Assembly: GCA_024276495.1 (NCBI GenBank) | Contig: JAJRXC010000017.1 | Coordinates: 1-64,000 of the forward strand | Reading direction: 5' to 3' | Length of the DNA stretch: 64,000 nt | From: Actinomycetes bacterium | Lineage (GTDB): Bacteria > Actinomycetota > Acidimicrobiia > Acidimicrobiales > Aldehydirespiratoraceae | Part shown: in pieces, positions 29,367 through 38,205 of the stretch | Numbering within the stretch: position 1 is the first letter of the stretch | Layout: every line of letters begins with the position of its first letter | Notes under the pieces: model-generated | Told to the model about the DNA's origin: nothing | Database searches by the model: none | What the model saw: only the letters and a program-made list of their open reading frames with translations | Position numbers and translations under genes: made by a program

Positions 29367-31889
29367 TCAAAGGGCGACTTTCAGTCGGTCCGCTTCGCGG
29401 GTGCGGAACGCGGTGTTGATGCGTTGGCGTTCGAGGTGCTGGGAGATCTGCTTCTCACCCTGGGGAACCGGGTGGTCGGCGAGGAAGGCGGCGACCTCGT
29501 CGAACATTTCCGGCGAGTCGAGGGCGGTCACCCCCTCCAACATCCTGGCCAGTGAGTTGCTCGGGAACCGGGCCGACAGCGTCTCCCAGTTCTGCTCCGT
29601 GAACCTCCACACCGCTTCACCGGCGGTGCGGTTGGCCAGGGCCTGCCGGATCACATACGGCCCGTCCTGACTGCGGACGTCGCCTCGCACGATGTCGTCG
29701 AGGACCTCGCGGACCAGCTCGATGTCGGGGAGGTCGGCGCGGGCGCGGAGATGGCGCTGCTCGGTCTGCGGGTCGGTGGCCGCGCGCCAGCGGGCGCGTA
29801 GCTGATCGGCGATCCGGCGGTCGCCGTGGTGGGCCACGACGACCAACGCCGCCGCGGCGAGCGTCGGGTCGGCGGCATCGAGGCGGTCGTGACACGACGC
29901 GATCGTCGGTTCGTGGTCGGCGACGGCGCCGAGGAGACGAACCAGCGTGGCCCGCAGTTCGCGGGTGCGGTCATCGTCGCTGTCGTGACTGTCGAGACCG
30001 ATCGATTCGAGTGTCGGGCCGGCGAGGGCGACGATGCGGGATCGGAGGCGGTTCGCCGCAGCCGGGTCGTCGTCGACGATGTTCATCAGGGACCCGAGTC
30101 CGGCGGAGAGGGCCTGCCAGACGGTGAGATCCCGTTCGGTGCCAAAGCCCTCGGCCAGCTGCAACCATCGGATCGCGTCGATCTCGTCGGCGAGGGTGAG
30201 GGCCCACGAATCGTCGACGATGCCGTGGCGCTCGGCCGGCTCGAGCCCCGAGAGATCGGCCGGTCCGGGCCCGGGGTGGACACGGTAGAACCCGGCGGCA
30301 CCGACGTTGGCGGTCGTGGGTCGCCCGGGCGCGGTCAGCAGCGCGGATCGGCCGTCGAGGAGCACCCGATGCTCGTGGACGGACCCCTCGTGGTCGAGCC
30401 GAAGGCCGACGGGAACCGCCCACATGCGGTCGTCGGCCACCTCGTGGTCGAGCGTGAACCGACGTTGGTGGAGTTGGAGCCCGTGTGGCGTTGGGGTCGT
30501 CTCTATCACCGGGTAGCCGCCCTGGAAGATCCAGCCGTCCATGATTCGGCGGACCGGCTGCGCGCTGACCTCCTCGAGCGCGTCCCAGAGGTCGGTCGTG
30601 TCAGTGTTGGAGTAGGCGTGGAGTCGCAGGTACCGGCGGACGCCGTCGCGAAAGACGGTCGGTCCGAGGTGCTGTTCGAGCATGCGCACGACGGAGGCGC
30701 CCTTCTCGTAGGTCAAGATGTCGAACATCCCCTCGGCTTCCTCCGGGGTGACGACCGGGAACTCGATCGGGCGTGTCGTCGCCAGGGCATCGGTGTCGAA
30801 CGCGGCAGCCCGGGCGCGACCGAACGTATTCCACACCTCCCAGTCGGGTCGGAAGGCGTGACTGCACGACGTTTCCATGAAGGTGGCGAACGCTTCGTTC
30901 AGCCAGATTCCCTCCCACCACCTCATCGTGACGAGATCGCCGAACCACATGTGGGCGAGCTCGTGGTTGATCACGTCGGCGACCCGCTGCAGCTCCGGCT
31001 GGCTCGCCCGGTCGGGATCGACGAGGAGGAGGACTTCCCGGAAGGTGATGCAGCCGAGGTTCTCCATCGCCCCGAACGCGAAGTCGGGGATGGCCAGGAG
31101 GTCGACCTTGTCGCCCGGGTACGGGAGGTCGTAGTAGTCGGTGAACCAGTCGAGGGCGTGGACCGCCACGTCGAGGGCGAACGAGGTCAGGTGGCGCCGG
31201 CCGGGTCGGTGGATGACCCGGACCGGGACTCCTCCGGCATCGACCGGGTCGGTTGCCTCCAGCGGCCCGATGACGAACGCCACCAGATAGGTGGACATCC
31301 GCATCGTCTCGGCGAAGGTGATGCGGCGACGACCGTCGGCGTCGATGGTGTCGTCGATCGCGGCGCCGTTCGACACGGCGAGATGATCGGGATCGACGAT
31401 CAGGGTCGTCGCGAAGGTCGCCTTCCATGCCGGTTCGTCCCAGCACGGGAACGCCCGCCGGGCGTCGGTTGACTGGAACTGGGTGGTGGCGATGGTGTGG
31501 GCGCGGCCGTCGGTGCCGGTGTAGGTGGACCGGTAGAAGCCCCGCAGGCGATCGTTGAGCACCCCCCGAAACGTGGCGTGGATGCGGGCCGGACCGGCGG
31601 GAAGCCCGTCGGGGAAGTCGAGGTGGAGCCGTTCGGTGTCGGCATCGAGGCGAACCGCGGGGCGGTGTTCGCCGCCGGCCGAGCCGGTTGCGTCTTCGTC
31701 GGTGACGAGGCGCACGTCGCCGATCTCGAGCTCGGCGGCGTTGCACACGATCTCGTCGGTGGCTTCGAGGATGTCGACCTCGATCGTGACCGACCCCCGG
31801 AAACGGCCCGATTCGAGGTCTGGTTCGAGGAGCAACTCGTAGCGGTGCGGGACGACGTGGCGGGGGAGTCGGGCGTCGGTGGTGGCCAT
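29367..31889 (-). CDS. pepN: M1 family aminopeptidase (PepN-like)
   Basis: FGAMENLGCITFRE (GAMEN), HELAHMWFGDLVTMRWWEGIWLNEAFA (HExxH-18-E). Confidence 0.94.
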   Translation of the reverse strand: MATTDARLPRHVVPHRYELLLEPDLESGRFRGSVTIEVDILEATDEIVCNAAELEIGDVRLVTDEDATGSAGGEHRPAVRLDADTERLHLDFPDGLPAGPARIHATFRGVLNDRLRGFYRSTYTGTDGRAHTIATTQFQSTDARRAFPCWDEPAWKATFATTLIVDPDHLAVSNGAAIDDTIDADGRRRITFAETMRMSTYLVAFVIGPLEATDPVDAGGVPVRVIHRPGRRHLTSFALDVAVHALDWFTDYYDLPYPGDKVDLLAIPDFAFGAMENLGCITFREVLLLVDPDRASQPELQRVADVINHELAHMWFGDLVTMRWWEGIWLNEAFATFMETSCSHAFRPDWEVWNTFGRARAAAFDTDALATTRPIEFPVVTPEEAEGMFDILTYEKGASVVRMLEQHLGPTVFRDGVRRYLRLHAYSNTDTTDLWDALEEVSAQPVRRIMDGWIFQGGYPVIETTPTPHGLQLHQRRFTLDHEVADDRMWAVPVGLRLDHEGSVHEHRVLLDGRSALLTAPGRPTTANVGAAGFYRVHPGPGPADLSGLEPAERHGIVDDSWALTLADEIDAIRWLQLAEGFGTERDLTVWQALSAGLGSLMNIVDDDPAAANRLRSRIVALAGPTLESIGLDSHDSDDDRTRELRATLVRLLGAVADHEPTIASCHDRLDAADPTLAAAALVVVAHHGDRRIADQLRARWRAATDPQTEQRHLRARADLPDIELVREVLDDIVRGDVRSQDGPYVIRQALANRTAGEAVWRFTEQNWETLSARFPSNSLARMLEGVTALDSPEMFDEVAAFLADHPVPQGEKQISQHLERQRINTAFRTREADRLKVAL

Positions 31890-31895
31890 CGGCGA

Positions 31896-31901
31896 AATCT
31901 A
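31896..31901 (-). promoter_or_regulatory. Putative -10 (TAGATT), leaderless promoter of pepN
   Basis: 6 nt upstream of ATG at 31889 (minus strand). Confidence 0.45.
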
Positions 31902-32020
31902 GCGAGCCGGAACCGACACGGGACCGTAAACCGATTTACCGCTTCGTAACACCGATATCGGGTTTGATGGAAGCGCGGGAAGATCCCATCCCCCCCGATG
32001 GGCACGCAGGAGGTGTTGGT

Positions 32021-32158
32021 ATGCGGAACCGACGACAGCGACGGGACTCGAGCGAGTCGTTCGACCCGATCGTCTGGCCCGAAGAGGAACTCGACGTCGA
32101 CGACGAGGCGTTCGCTCGAGCCATTGCCGAAGGTCGAGACGAAGAGCTGGCCGCGTAG
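32021..32158 (+). CDS. 45-aa small protein, basic N-terminus and acidic C-terminus
   Basis: GCAGGAGGTGTTGGT-ATG strong Shine-Dalgarno; MRNRRQRRDSSESFDPIVWPEEELDVDDEAFARAIAEGRDEELAA. Confidence 0.6.
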   Translation: MRNRRQRRDSSESFDPIVWPEEELDVDDEAFARAIAEGRDEELAA

Positions 32159-32256
32159 CGATCGCCCGCGTCCGCTCCCCGGGTTCGGGCCACTGGCTTC
32201 GAGGCCCGGGCCGATAGAGTCGATGGCTCCGTGCCCCCCGCGCCTTTGGAGTCCTC

Positions 32257-33234
32257 GTGGAACCCACCCTCGATGTTGTCGGCGTCGGGAACGCCATCGT
32301 CGATGTGATCTCGACCGTCGACGACTACTTCATCGTCGCCCATGGTCTCAACAAGGGAGCGATGACGCTCATCGACGCGGATCGGGCGACGTCGCTGTAC
32401 GCGAGCATGCCCCCGGGCATCGAGGCCTCGGGTGGTTCGGCGGCCAACACGATGGCCGGCCTCGCCAGCCTCGGAAGCTCCGCCGGCTACCTGGGCAAGG
32501 TCCGTGACGATCAGCTCGGCGAGGTGTTCGTTCACGATCTCCGGGCGGCCGGCGTCGGGTTCGATGTCGCCGCCGGTCAGGAGGGCCCGCCGACGGCCCG
32601 CTGTTTGATCCAGGTCACGCCCGACGCCGAGCGGACCATGAACACCTTCCTCGGCATCTCCGCGTTCCTCGGCCCCGACGACATCGACGAGGAGCTCGTG
32701 GCGTCGGCGGCCATCACGTACTGCGAGGGATACCTGTGGGACATGGCGGTCGCGAAGCTCGCCATTCGTGGGGCGATGGAGGTCGCCCGGAATGCGGGCC
32801 GGACGGTGTCGTTGACCCTCTCCGATGCGTTCTGCGTCGACCGTCATCGCGACGAGTGGCTCGACCTTCTCTCCGACAACGTCGATCTCGTGTTTGCCAA
32901 CGAGTCGGAGATCTGCTCGCTGTTCGAGACCGACGATTTCGATCTGGCCGCGGATCGGATCGCCGATCTGGTCGACATCTCGGCCCTGACCCGTTCCGAG
33001 GCCGGTTCGGTCATCGTCGCCAACGGGGAGCGGATCGTCGTTCCCGCGGCGTCCGTCTCCCGGGTCGTCGATGCGACCGGCGCCGGTGATCTCTACGCGT
33101 CGGGGTTTCTGCACGGCATGGCGCGTGGTGAGGATCTCGCGCGCTGCGCGGAGATGGGAAGTCTTGCGGCGGCCGAGATCATCTCGCACATCGGCGCTCG
33201 GCCGCAGGTCGCCCTGTCGACCCTCGTCGGCTGA
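32257..33234 (+). CDS. PfkB family carbohydrate/adenosine kinase
   Basis: GGSAANTMAGLASLGSSAGYLGKVRDD; VVDATGAGDLYASGFLHGM. Confidence 0.93.
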   Translation: MEPTLDVVGVGNAIVDVISTVDDYFIVAHGLNKGAMTLIDADRATSLYASMPPGIEASGGSAANTMAGLASLGSSAGYLGKVRDDQLGEVFVHDLRAAGVGFDVAAGQEGPPTARCLIQVTPDAERTMNTFLGISAFLGPDDIDEELVASAAITYCEGYLWDMAVAKLAIRGAMEVARNAGRTVSLTLSDAFCVDRHRDEWLDLLSDNVDLVFANESEICSLFETDDFDLAADRIADLVDISALTRSEAGSVIVANGERIVVPAASVSRVVDATGAGDLYASGFLHGMARGEDLARCAEMGSLAAAEIISHIGARPQVALSTLVG

Positions 33235-33264
33235 GCGGGTGACGGAGATCACCTTGACCCGTCG

Positions 33265-33281
33265 ATAATAACCGTTATCAT
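33265..33281. promoter_or_regulatory. Candidate TetR operator overlapping -10 TATCAT
   Basis: ATAATAACCGTTATCAT, near-perfect palindrome (one mismatched pair), 9 nt before ATG 33291. Confidence 0.55.
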
Positions 33282-33290
33282 CGGGCCGCA

Positions 33291-33932
33291 ATGAGCGCGG
33301 TGGCCTTCCCCTCGTCCGGCACGACCACGGTTGTCCCTGGCGCGCCGCCCGCTCACGATCCGCTGACCGATCGTCTCCTCGCGGCCGCGGTCGAGGTCTT
33401 CACCGACAAGGGCTTCGAGAAGGCCGGCGTCGCCGCGATCGCCCGTCGGGCCGGCGTCACCACCGGTGCGATCTACTCCCGCTGGAGCGGCAAGCACGAG
33501 ATGATGCTCGATGCCCTCGACGTCGTCATGCTCGACCAACTGGACCAGCTCCTCTCCGCCGGCCGCGCCGACGCACCCGACATCTTGAGTGCGCTGGGGG
33601 CGGAGCTCGTCGTCCGGTCCGACGCGGCCGATGCCCTCGTCGCGGAGGCGATGGTCATCGCTCGCCGCGATCCCGAGTTCAACGAGATGCTCAGCCGGCG
33701 ACTGGCCGAACAGGAGCAGAAGCTCGCCGAGGTGATCGATGGCGGCAAGGCCGCCGGGCTGATCGACCCCTCGCTGTCGACCGACGCGATCGTGACGCTG
33801 TGTCACGCGATCGGCATCGGCTTCGCGATGTTCGGGTCGATCGCGCGGCCGCTCCCCGCCGCCGACGGGTGGAACGCCGTCATCCGACGATTGATCGTGG
33901 CCGCCCGACCGGCCGCGGGCCCGGATCTCTGA
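33291..33932 (+). CDS. TetR/AcrR family transcriptional regulator
   Basis: LLAAAVEVFTDKGFEKAGVAAIARRAGVTTGAIYSRWSGKHEMM. Confidence 0.93.
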   Translation: MSAVAFPSSGTTTVVPGAPPAHDPLTDRLLAAAVEVFTDKGFEKAGVAAIARRAGVTTGAIYSRWSGKHEMMLDALDVVMLDQLDQLLSAGRADAPDILSALGAELVVRSDAADALVAEAMVIARRDPEFNEMLSRRLAEQEQKLAEVIDGGKAAGLIDPSLSTDAIVTLCHAIGIGFAMFGSIARPLPAADGWNAVIRRLIVAARPAAGPDL

Positions 33933-33963
33933 ACCCAACCCCGAACCCCCGAGGAGAACGAAG

Positions 33964-35136
33964 ATGGCAGTGACGAACCGCGACATCATCGGCCGCGACT
34001 ATGCCAACGACGTGGATGCGATCATCGACATCGCCCGCGCCAACGACAATCCGGACGAGGTGATCCACACTGTCGTCGACAACGCCGAGGCGATCTTCAC
34101 GTGGAACTACGACAAGGGAGAGCGGGAGAAGCTCGACCGGCTCTACGAGAAGGCGAAGACCTCGCAATGGAACGCGACAACGGACCTGGACTGGTCGATC
34201 GAGGTTGATCCCAGAACCGCGCTCGATCTCAACATGGAGCGGGCGCTCATGGGCGACTTCGTCGACGAGCCCGGCTCCCCGGTCGCGAAGTGGGGCGACG
34301 ACGAGTGGGAGGAGTTCGGCCTCCAATCGATCAAATGGCGCCTGAGCCAGTTCCTCCACGGCGAACAGGGTGCGCTCCTGTGCACCGCGAAGATCGTGGA
34401 GACCGTTCCCTGGATCGACGCCAAGTACTACGCCGCCACCCAGGTGGTCGACGAGGCCCGCCACGTCGAGGTGTTCGGCCGGTACCTCGACGAGAAGCTC
34501 GACGGAGGCTATCCCGTCAACCCCCACCTCGGCCTGCTGCTCGACGACATCATCAACGACAGTCGTTGGGACATGACCTATCTCGGCATGCAGATCATGG
34601 TCGAGGGTCTGGCGCTGGCCGCGTTCGGCTTCATGCACAGTGTCACCGAGGAGCCGTTGCTGAAGAAGCTGCTCCGCTACGTCATGAGCGACGAGGCCCG
34701 CCACGTGGCCTTCGGCGTGCTCAGCCTCGCCGAGGTCTACCAGGAGATGGACGCGGCCGAGATTCGTGAACGTCAGGAGTTCGCCTTCGAAGCCGCGTTG
34801 CGGATGCGGGACCGCTTCCTCCAACAGGAGGTGTGGGAGCACATGGGGATCGACACCCGCCAGATGGTGGAGTTCCTCCTCAACGCCCCCGAGGAGTCGA
34901 AGGTGTTCCAGCGGATGCTGTTCTCCAAGATCGTCCCGAACTGTCGCAAGCTCGGCCTGCTCGACGCGGGCGACGGCTGGCTCCGGGATCGGTTCACCGA
35001 GATCGAGGTCATCGAGTTCGAACATCTCGAGGACACCGGTTCGGAGTTCATCGACTACGACCTCGCCGAGGGCGACTTCGACGAGAGATCCGAGGAGATG
35101 CAGGCCGCGGCGGCCGCCGCGGCGACGCCGACCTAG
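33964..35136 (+). CDS. Ferritin-like diiron protein of unknown substrate
   Basis: VDEARHVEVFGRY and SDEARHVAFGVLSL ExxH diiron motifs; SD GAGGAGAACGAAG. Confidence 0.85.
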   Translation: MAVTNRDIIGRDYANDVDAIIDIARANDNPDEVIHTVVDNAEAIFTWNYDKGEREKLDRLYEKAKTSQWNATTDLDWSIEVDPRTALDLNMERALMGDFVDEPGSPVAKWGDDEWEEFGLQSIKWRLSQFLHGEQGALLCTAKIVETVPWIDAKYYAATQVVDEARHVEVFGRYLDEKLDGGYPVNPHLGLLLDDIINDSRWDMTYLGMQIMVEGLALAAFGFMHSVTEEPLLKKLLRYVMSDEARHVAFGVLSLAEVYQEMDAAEIRERQEFAFEAALRMRDRFLQQEVWEHMGIDTRQMVEFLLNAPEESKVFQRMLFSKIVPNCRKLGLLDAGDGWLRDRFTEIEVIEFEHLEDTGSEFIDYDLAEGDFDERSEEMQAAAAAAATPT

Positions 35137-35145
35137 AGTCCCGAG

Positions 35146-35992
35146 ATGGGATACACCTGTTTCGACATCGATGAGACCGACGGCGTCGCCCATGTGCGCC
35201 TGTCGCGGCCCGACGCGTACAACACGATGACACCGGCGTTCTGGTCGGAGCTCCCCGACATCGTCGGGGAGATCTCCGACCGGGGACGGGCCCGGGCCAT
35301 CGTGTTCGTCGACGGGAAAACACTTCAGCGCGGGGATGGACCTCGCCGTGTTCGGAGGCGGGGACGGTGGCGTCACCGGAGGAGGCGGAATCGAGGAGAC
35401 GGGTCGCCAGCGGGCCGCCCTTCGTCTCAACGTCTTGCATCTGCAGCGGTCGTTCACGTGCCTCGAACAGGCCCGGATGCCGGTGCTCGCCGCGATCCAG
35501 GGTGGCTGCATCGGCGGCGCTGTCGACATGGTGACCGCGGCCGACTGTCGGTACGCCACCGAGGACGCCTTCTTTTGCATCCAGGAGATCAACATCGGGA
35601 TGACCGCCGATGTCGGCACCCTCCAACGACTCCCGAAGTTGATCCCGGAAGGCGTCGCGCGCGAGCTCGCCTACACCGGGCGTCGCCTGCCGGCCGACCA
35701 GGCTAAGGCCGTCGGCCTCGTCAACGAGGTCTTCCCCGATCACGAGGCACTGCTCGCCGGGGTCCACGAGGTCGCCGCGGAGATCGCGTCGAAGTCGCCG
35801 CTCGCCGTTCACGGAACCAAGGAGACCATCCTCTTCAGCCGCGACCATTCCGTCGACGACTCGCTGAAGTACATCGCCGCCTGGCAGACCGGGATGTTCC
35901 AGCCCGCCGACATGGCGGAGACGTTCGCCGCCAAGGCCGAGGGCCGCGAGCCGGTCTTCGAGGATCTCGGCGAGATCCGTCGAGGCCTCTAG
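35146..35992 (+). pseudogene. Enoyl-CoA hydratase/isomerase, frameshifted at A-run 35317-35320
   Basis: Frame 1 MGYTCFDIDETDGVAHVRLSRPDAYNTMTPAFW joins frame 2 MDLAVFGGGDGG...AAIQGGCIGGAVDMVTAADCRYATEDAFF; deleting one A restores GKHFSAGMDLAVF. Confidence 0.88.
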
Positions 35993-36585
35993 TCCTCGAG
36001 CGCGGGGCCGAACACGAGATCGAGGTCGCCGAGCTGCACCAGGGTGGAGGCCACCCAGCCGCCGAGCGTCGTGAAGTGCTCGTCGAGCGCCGAGCCGTCG
36101 ACGAGCGCCGTCTCGTCGAGCTCGTAGACCCCCTCGTAGGCCACCTCGATCGCGTACTCGGCCTCGTCGAGGTCGCCGCCGTAGATCGACTCGACCGTCG
36201 GTCCGCTGCGAATCAGCTTCTCGGCGCCGACCTTCGGGCTGCTCACGGGGAGCGCCGTGAGCACCCGTCGAGGTTCCGGGGCTTCCCGCAATCGTTGGAC
36301 TCGCAGCGTGATCTCGATGTCGATCCGGGGCGGTTCGCCGAGCTCCTCGTCGACGTACCAGCTGCGGTAGGCGGTCTGCGACCAGGTCGGCCAACTGAAG
36401 CTCACGTCGGCCTGGACGCGTGGGGGCAGCCCCTCACCGGGTAGGCCGTAGGACGTCTGCCACGACACGTCGCCGAGCAACACGTCGACCTGGAAGTGCT
36501 CTTCGAACGCCTGACGTTCGAGGCGGGCGTGTTCGAAGGCGTCGCGAAGCGCGCCGATGGCGTCGGTGAACACATGGTCGAGCAT
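35989..36585 (-). CDS. Hypothetical protein
   Basis: Long ORF convergent with the hydratase; shares no recognised family. Confidence 0.65.
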   Translation of the reverse strand: MLDHVFTDAIGALRDAFEHARLERQAFEEHFQVDVLLGDVSWQTSYGLPGEGLPPRVQADVSFSWPTWSQTAYRSWYVDEELGEPPRIDIEITLRVQRLREAPEPRRVLTALPVSSPKVGAEKLIRSGPTVESIYGGDLDEAEYAIEVAYEGVYELDETALVDGSALDEHFTTLGGWVASTLVQLGDLDLVFGPALED

Positions 36586-36597
36586 GGTGGGGCGAGG

Positions 36598-37548
36598 TTA
36601 GTAGCCCGAGGCGACGTCGACGCTGCCGATCAGTTCCTCACCGGCCCGCCAACGGCGTACGTTCTCCTCGACGCGTGCCGCGAGGCGGGGAAGCCCCATC
36701 TCCGGCGTGTTGCCGACGTGGGGGGTGATCAAGACGTTGCCGTGGTCCCAGAGCGGATGCCCGTCGGGGAGAGGCTCGGGGTCGGTCACGTCGAGGACGG
36801 CGCCCGCGATCGTTCCCGCGTCGAGGGCCGCCAGCAGGTCGTCGTTGACGACGTGAGCGCCGCGGGCGATGTTGATCAGCCAGGCGTCGTCGGGCATCGA
36901 GGCGAGAAGGCGGGCGTCGACGATGCCGGTCGTCTCGGGAGTGAGCGCCAGACAGACGATCACCGCGTCGGCGCCGGCAACCGCCTCGAACCGGTCCTCG
37001 GTGGTCACCGTCCGGGCCGCGCCGGGCAGCGGCCGCGGGTTGCGCCGTACGACGGTCACGTCACAGCCCCACGGTTCGATCAGCCGCAGGAAGCTCTCGG
37101 CGAGCCCGCCACCCCCCAGGAGTGTGATCTTCGCGCCGAGGAGGTTCCGACCGCTTTGGGCCTGCCACGAGGAAGCCCGGGCGAACACGGGGATGTCCCG
37201 GAACGCGCTGAGCAGGGCGGTCATCATCCACTCGGCGCAGTCGTCGGCGTAGACGCCCTTTCCACAGGTCCAGATCCGGTCGGGGTCGAGGAACGGGGCC
37301 AGATTCTCGATGCCGGCGTAGGGGAGCTGCACCCAGCGGGCCGAGCCGGCTCGGGCCATGAGCTCGGGGAAGACGTCGACGGCCGCCGGATCGGCCCAGA
37401 TGACCGCGTCGGCCTCCTCGAGCGGGACGATCACCGCGCCGGCCCGCTCCGTCGCGGCGACGAGCGCCGCGTGCATCTCCGGACGACTGGCAGGAACGAC
37501 GGCCACCCGCCCCCGCGTGGGGTCAGTCGACGCCGAACTGGCGGTCAC
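36598..37548 (-). CDS. D-isomer-specific 2-hydroxyacid dehydrogenase
   Basis: [81 protein letters not shown]. Confidence 0.92.
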   Translation of the reverse strand: MTASSASTDPTRGRVAVVPASRPEMHAALVAATERAGAVIVPLEEADAVIWADPAAVDVFPELMARAGSARWVQLPYAGIENLAPFLDPDRIWTCGKGVYADDCAEWMMTALLSAFRDIPVFARASSWQAQSGRNLLGAKITLLGGGGLAESFLRLIEPWGCDVTVVRRNPRPLPGAARTVTTEDRFEAVAGADAVIVCLALTPETTGIVDARLLASMPDDAWLINIARGAHVVNDDLLAALDAGTIAGAVLDVTDPEPLPDGHPLWDHGNVLITPHVGNTPEMGLPRLAARVEENVRRWRAGEELIGSVDVASGY

Positions 37549-38155
37549 CCGCGTCTCCCAGTCCGGGAACGATGTAGCCGATCTCGTTGAGGTGGCTGTC
37601 GATCGAAGCGGTCACGTGCACGTCGGCAGTGCCCGAACCCCGCAACGTCTCCACTCCCTCGGGAGCCGAGAGCACGCACACGACGGTGATCGTCCCCGCG
37701 TTGGATTCCCGCAGACTCCGACACGCGTGGATGGCGGATCCGGCGGTGGCGAGCATCGGATCGAGGACCATGACCGGTTGCCCGGCGAGGTCGTCGGGCA
37801 CGGTGTCGAGATAGACGTGGGGTTGCAGCGTGTCCTCGTTGCGCTTCAAGCCGATGAACCCGGTGCGGGCCTCGGGCAGCACGGCGAGGGCGGCGTCGAG
37901 CATGCCCAGGCCCGCGCGCAGCACGGGTACGAGCAGGGGCAGCTCGGTGTCGGGTGCCAGTCGGGTCCCCGTGGTCGGACCCATCGGCGTCGTGACCGGA
38001 ATGGTGTCGGTCGGGAGGTCCCGACAGGCCTCATAGACCAGATGGCGGCTCAGGTCCCTGAGCGCGGCACGAAAGCCCGGACGGGTGGTGGTCTCGTCGC
38101 GCAAGCGGGTGAGCGCCACCGCGGCGAGGGGATGATCGACGACATGAACCTGCAC
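37523..38155 (-). CDS. upp: Uracil phosphoribosyltransferase
   Basis: [47 protein letters not shown]. Confidence 0.95.
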   Translation of the reverse strand: MQVHVVDHPLAAVALTRLRDETTTRPGFRAALRDLSRHLVYEACRDLPTDTIPVTTPMGPTTGTRLAPDTELPLLVPVLRAGLGMLDAALAVLPEARTGFIGLKRNEDTLQPHVYLDTVPDDLAGQPVMVLDPMLATAGSAIHACRSLRESNAGTITVVCVLSAPEGVETLRGSGTADVHVTASIDSHLNEIGYIVPGLGDAGDRQFGVD

Positions 38156-38205
38156 GAGGCGACTATGCCACGTTCACCTGCGGCCCGGCGCTTCGAGCGC
38201 GGGGA

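Noticed and set aside
35311-35325. Programmed -1 frameshift heptamer in the hydratase gene
   Set aside because: The needed shift is +1, the G GGA AAA phase is wrong for a -1 slip, and a simple A-run indel is more parsimonious.
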